A stretch of 64,000 nucleotides of DNA from JASSUD01 sp031963415 (GTDB lineage: Bacteria > Pseudomonadota > Gammaproteobacteria > Burkholderiales > Burkholderiaceae), in assembly GCA_031963415.1 (NCBI GenBank), contig JASSUI010000001.1:744001-808000 (forward strand), in the 5' to 3' direction. Below are positions 61,549 through 64,000 of this stretch, piece by piece. Numbering within the stretch: the stretch's first letter is position 1; each line of letters opens with the position of its first letter. The notes below the pieces were generated by a model that did no database searches, was not told the origin of the DNA, and was given only the letters and a program-made list of their open reading frames with translations. The translations under genes were made by a program, and so were the position numbers.

Positions 61549-64000
61549 TTAAGCAAGGTGAGAGAATAAATGCTGCTCGTTTGCCAATGGCATTGGATTG
61601 GCTGAGGAGATAGCCGCTGAATGCGATTGAGCGCTAGGAAGCATATCCACGGTCTTGCGGTTTAGTGGCGCTTTGAATTTAGACACCGCAGAAACCACGC
61701 TCATCACTTGTTGACTGGTCTCACCTAAACGTGAAGCCGGCTCACCCACTGCCCCGCGCTGCTGTAAGAGTTTCTTATTCATCTGACTTAAGCCTTGTAC
61801 GCCTTGAATGGTGGTGTCTGTCAAAACCAGTGTGTCATGTGTTGTACTCCAAGAGAGCCGTACTTGGTAACGTCCCTCCTCGTCGATGACCTGCCATGCG
61901 CGAACCGATTTATCGGCACAGCCGGTGACCAAATAGCTGCGATTAGCTATTTCTTTCCAGGCAAGGCTAGTAATGCGCTCCTGAAAACCTCGCACGACCG
62001 CTAAACACTGACCCGAGCTCACGTCCCATATCCGCACCGTTTTGTCATCACTGCCCGAAGCGATCTGCTGACCGCTGGGCGAATACACCACGCGCATAAC
62101 CCAGGCGGTATGCCCTTGTAAGGTGTGGCCGGCCTTCCCGCTGTGCGCGTCCCACAGCCGCACTGTCTCGTCAAAACTGCCCGAGGCGATCTGCTGACCG
62201 CTGGGCGAATACACCACGCTACCAACCCAGCCGGTATGCCCTTCTAAGATGGGGCCGGCCTCCCCGCTGTGCGCGTCCCACAGTCGCACCGTCTGGTCAT
62301 CACTGCCCGAGGCGATCTGCTGACCGCTGGGCGAATACACCACGCTCAAAACCCTGTCGGTATGCCCTCGTAAGATGTGGCCGACCTCCCCGCTGTGCGC
62401 GTCCCAAAGCCGCACCGTCTTGTCCTCACTGCCCGAGGCGATCTGATCACCGCTGGGCGAATACACCACGCTAAAAACAGCGCCGGTATGCCCTTTTAGG
62501 GCGGGGCCGGCCTCCCCGCTGTGCGCGTCCCACAGCCGCACCGTCTTGTCCCCACTGCCCGAGGCGATCTGATCACCGCTGGGCGAATACACCACGCTCC
62601 AAACATAGGAGGTATGCCCTTGTAAGGTGTGGCCGGCCTTCCCGCTGTGCGCGTCCCACAGCCGCACCGTATGGTCAGAGCTACCCGAGGCGATCTGCTG
62701 ACCGCTGGGCGAATACACCACGCTATTAACAGTGGCGGTATGCCCTTGTAAGGTGTGGCCGGCCTCCCCGCTGTGCGCGTCCCACAGCCTCACCGTCTTG
62801 TCCCCACTGGCCGAGGCGATCTGCTGACCGCTGGGCGAATACACCACGCGCATAACCCAGGCGGTATGCCCTCGCAAGGTGGGGCCGGCCTCCCCGCTGT
62901 GTGCGTCCCAAAGACGCACTGTATTGTCATGACTGCCCGAGGCGATCTGATGACCGCTGGGCGAATACACCACGCTATTAACCCCGCGGGTATGCCCTTC
63001 TAAGATATGGCCGGCCTCCCCGCTGTGTGCGTCCCACAGCCGCACCGTATGGTCCCAACTGCCCGAAGCGATCTGCTGATCGCTGGGCGAATACACCACG
63101 CTATAAACACCGGAGGTATGCCCTTCTAAGATGGGGCCGGCCTCCCCGCTGTGCGCATCCCACAGCCGCACTGTATTGTCATCACTGCCCGAGGCGATCT
63201 GATGACCGCTGGGCGAATACACGACGCTCCTAACAACATGGTTATGCCCTTCTAAGATGTGGCCGGCCTCCCCGCTGTGCGCGTCCCACAAACGAACCGT
63301 CTTGTCAAAACTGCCCGAGGCGATCTGCTGACCGCTGGGCGAATACGCCACGCTACTAACAGGGCCGGTATGCCCTTCTAAGGTGGGGCCGGCCTCTCCG
63401 CTGTGCGCGTCCCACAGACGCACCGTCTTGTCATTACTGCCCGAGGCGATCTGCTGACCGCTGGGCGAATACACCACGCTATTAACAGCGGCGGTATGCC
63501 CTTGTAAGGTAGGGCCGGGTTCTCCGCTGTGGGCGTCCCACAGCCGCACTGTCTGGTCCCCACTGCCCGACGCGATCTGCTGACCGCTGGGTGAATACAC
63601 GACGCTTAAAACATAGCGGGTATGCCCTTGTAAGGTGCAGACCTTCTCCCAGCTCGACGTGTCATAGACACTGATCCTACCGTTGTAAAGGCCCACCGCA
63701 CACGCTTTCCCATCCGGCGAATAGGCGCACGAGGTCACCATGGCCTCTTCCTGCAAATACGGCCATTCGCCAAACCGCACCCCAGTCATCTGCGCTTTGC
63801 TTAAATTCGCCTCACGCAGCCAGCTCGCGCTAAGATTTGCTCCTCTCAAATCCGATCCCTGTAGTTGTGTTGAATCGAATACACCATGACTTAAATCTGT
63901 GTCAGGCACCCGTATTCCTTTGAAATCCTTATTATTCAATTGCACGCCGGCTTTAACTAACAGCGTCAGCGCGTTAGCTGCGATAGGCTGCACCTCTTCT
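61549..64000 (-). CDS. F-box-like / pentapeptide / WD40 protein F (partial, 13 near-identical WD40 units)
   Basis: The frame stays open to the window edge, so the N-terminus (including any F-box-like motif) is outside. Visible part: helical region end (EEVQPIAANALTLLVKAG), pentapeptides (FKGIRVPDTDLSHGVFDSTQ and on), a divergent first blade, 13 WD40 units of 42 residues, a divergent last blade and VQGLSQMNKKLLQQRGAVGE. Unlike D and E, it has an extra tail of about 60 residues rich in Ser and Ala (VVSAVSKFKAPLNRKTVDML, SHSAAISSANPM). Unit sequences and order differ from D and E, but the unit DNA is nearly the same. Confidence 0.88.
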   Translation of the reverse strand, partial: EEVQPIAANALTLLVKAGVQLNNKDFKGIRVPDTDLSHGVFDSTQLQGSDLRGANLSASWLREANLSKAQMTGVRFGEWPYLQEEAMVTSCAYSPDGKACAVGLYNGRISVYDTSSWEKVCTLQGHTRYVLSVVYSPSGQQIASGSGDQTVRLWDAHSGEPGPTLQGHTAAVNSVVYSPSGQQIASGSNDKTVRLWDAHSGEAGPTLEGHTGPVSSVAYSPSGQQIASGSFDKTVRLWDAHSGEAGHILEGHNHVVRSVVYSPSGHQIASGSDDNTVRLWDAHSGEAGPILEGHTSGVYSVVYSPSDQQIASGSWDHTVRLWDAHSGEAGHILEGHTRGVNSVVYSPSGHQIASGSHDNTVRLWDAHSGEAGPTLRGHTAWVMRVVYSPSGQQIASASGDKTVRLWDAHSGEAGHTLQGHTATVNSVVYSPSGQQIASGSSDHTVRLWDAHSGKAGHTLQGHTSYVWSVVYSPSGDQIASGSGDKTVRLWDAHSGEAGPALKGHTGAVFSVVYSPSGDQIASGSEDKTVRLWDAHSGEVGHILRGHTDRVLSVVYSPSGQQIASGSDDQTVRLWDAHSGEAGPILEGHTGWVGSVVYSPSGQQIASGSFDETVRLWDAHSGKAGHTLQGHTAWVMRVVYSPSGQQIASGSDDKTVRIWDVSSGQCLAVVRGFQERITSLAWKEIANRSYLVTGCADKSVRAWQVIDEEGRYQVRLSWSTTHDTLVLTDTTIQGVQGLSQMNKKLLQQRGAVGEPASRLGETSQQVMSVVSAVSKFKAPLNRKTVDMLPSAQSHSAAISSANPMPLANEQHLFSHLA

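Noticed and set aside
54540..63650. CRISPR array
   Set aside because: The regular 126-bp repeats are coding WD40 units, with no short repeat-spacer structure anywhere in the window.
1..64000. tRNA or rRNA genes
   Set aside because: No T-loop (GGTTCGAATCC-like) and acceptor combinations or rRNA signatures were seen on either strand.

Overview
The window reads as a chromosome segment of a Burkholderiaceae bacterium undergoing genome decay. The best fit is a Mycoavidus/Glomeribacter-type endosymbiont of fungi (inference). Housekeeping blocks keep the order I associate with Burkholderia: DUF3460-scpA-panC; tamA-tamB; the ctaC-ctaD-DUF2970-ctaE-DUF2909-SURF1-ctaA-ctaB oxidase cluster followed by a bioC-like gene, comF and trmL; secB-gpsA; metK with divergent lpxL; dapF-DUF484-xerC; dksA-hslV-hslU-argB; metX-metW-ampG-M48. 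DksA is the one-cysteine beta-proteobacterial form. Against this conserved frame stand broken genes (metX, metW, a Rieske oxygenase, vapC, brnT, an outer-membrane protein, IS481 and IS110 remnants), missing genes (cox11, SCO1, a second lpxL) and an expanded family of eukaryote-like proteins.

Layout. 1-5000: panC and scpA, separated by three tandem, divergent two-helix membrane proteins, then DUF3460. 5000-11000: tamA-tamB. 11100-13830: a gtrB-gtrA-glycosyltransferase operon bracketed by two related, oppositely oriented hairpins. 14000-23000: three WD40 genes (one with an internal stop), a metG lacking its usual C-terminal domain, then an IS481 remnant and a Rieske-oxygenase pseudogene. 24000-33800: cytochrome c oxidase and haem A genes. 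33900-40400: comF, trmL, gpsA, secB, metK, lpxL. 40400-43770: accessory insert with a coiled-coil membrane protein. 43770-53600: dapF to ampG and an M48 protein whose catalytic Glu is Gln. 54000-64000: three very large WD40 genes (one running off the window), two forming an inverted duplication around an IS110 remnant, plus decayed brnT and vapBC toxin-antitoxin loci.

The main discovery candidate is a six-member family with one architecture: an F-box-like N-terminal motif, an alpha-helical region, pentapeptide repeats, then WD40 repeats. In four members the WD40 units are 42 residues (126 bp) long, almost identical to each other, and vary at only a few positions. F-box plus WD40 is the layout of eukaryotic SCF substrate receptors (Cdc4, Met30, Fbw7). 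The few-positions-vary pattern resembles fungal HET-E/HNWD non-self-recognition repeats. In a fungal endosymbiont this suggests a rapidly diversifying set of host-directed or recognition proteins. That function is inference; the architecture and repeat pattern are visible in the sequence.

Several intergenic gaps hold palindromic repeats of at least three families, all ending in TAGAAC...GTTCTA-like termini. Loss of metX/metW and retention of metG and metK suggest dependence on imported methionine.
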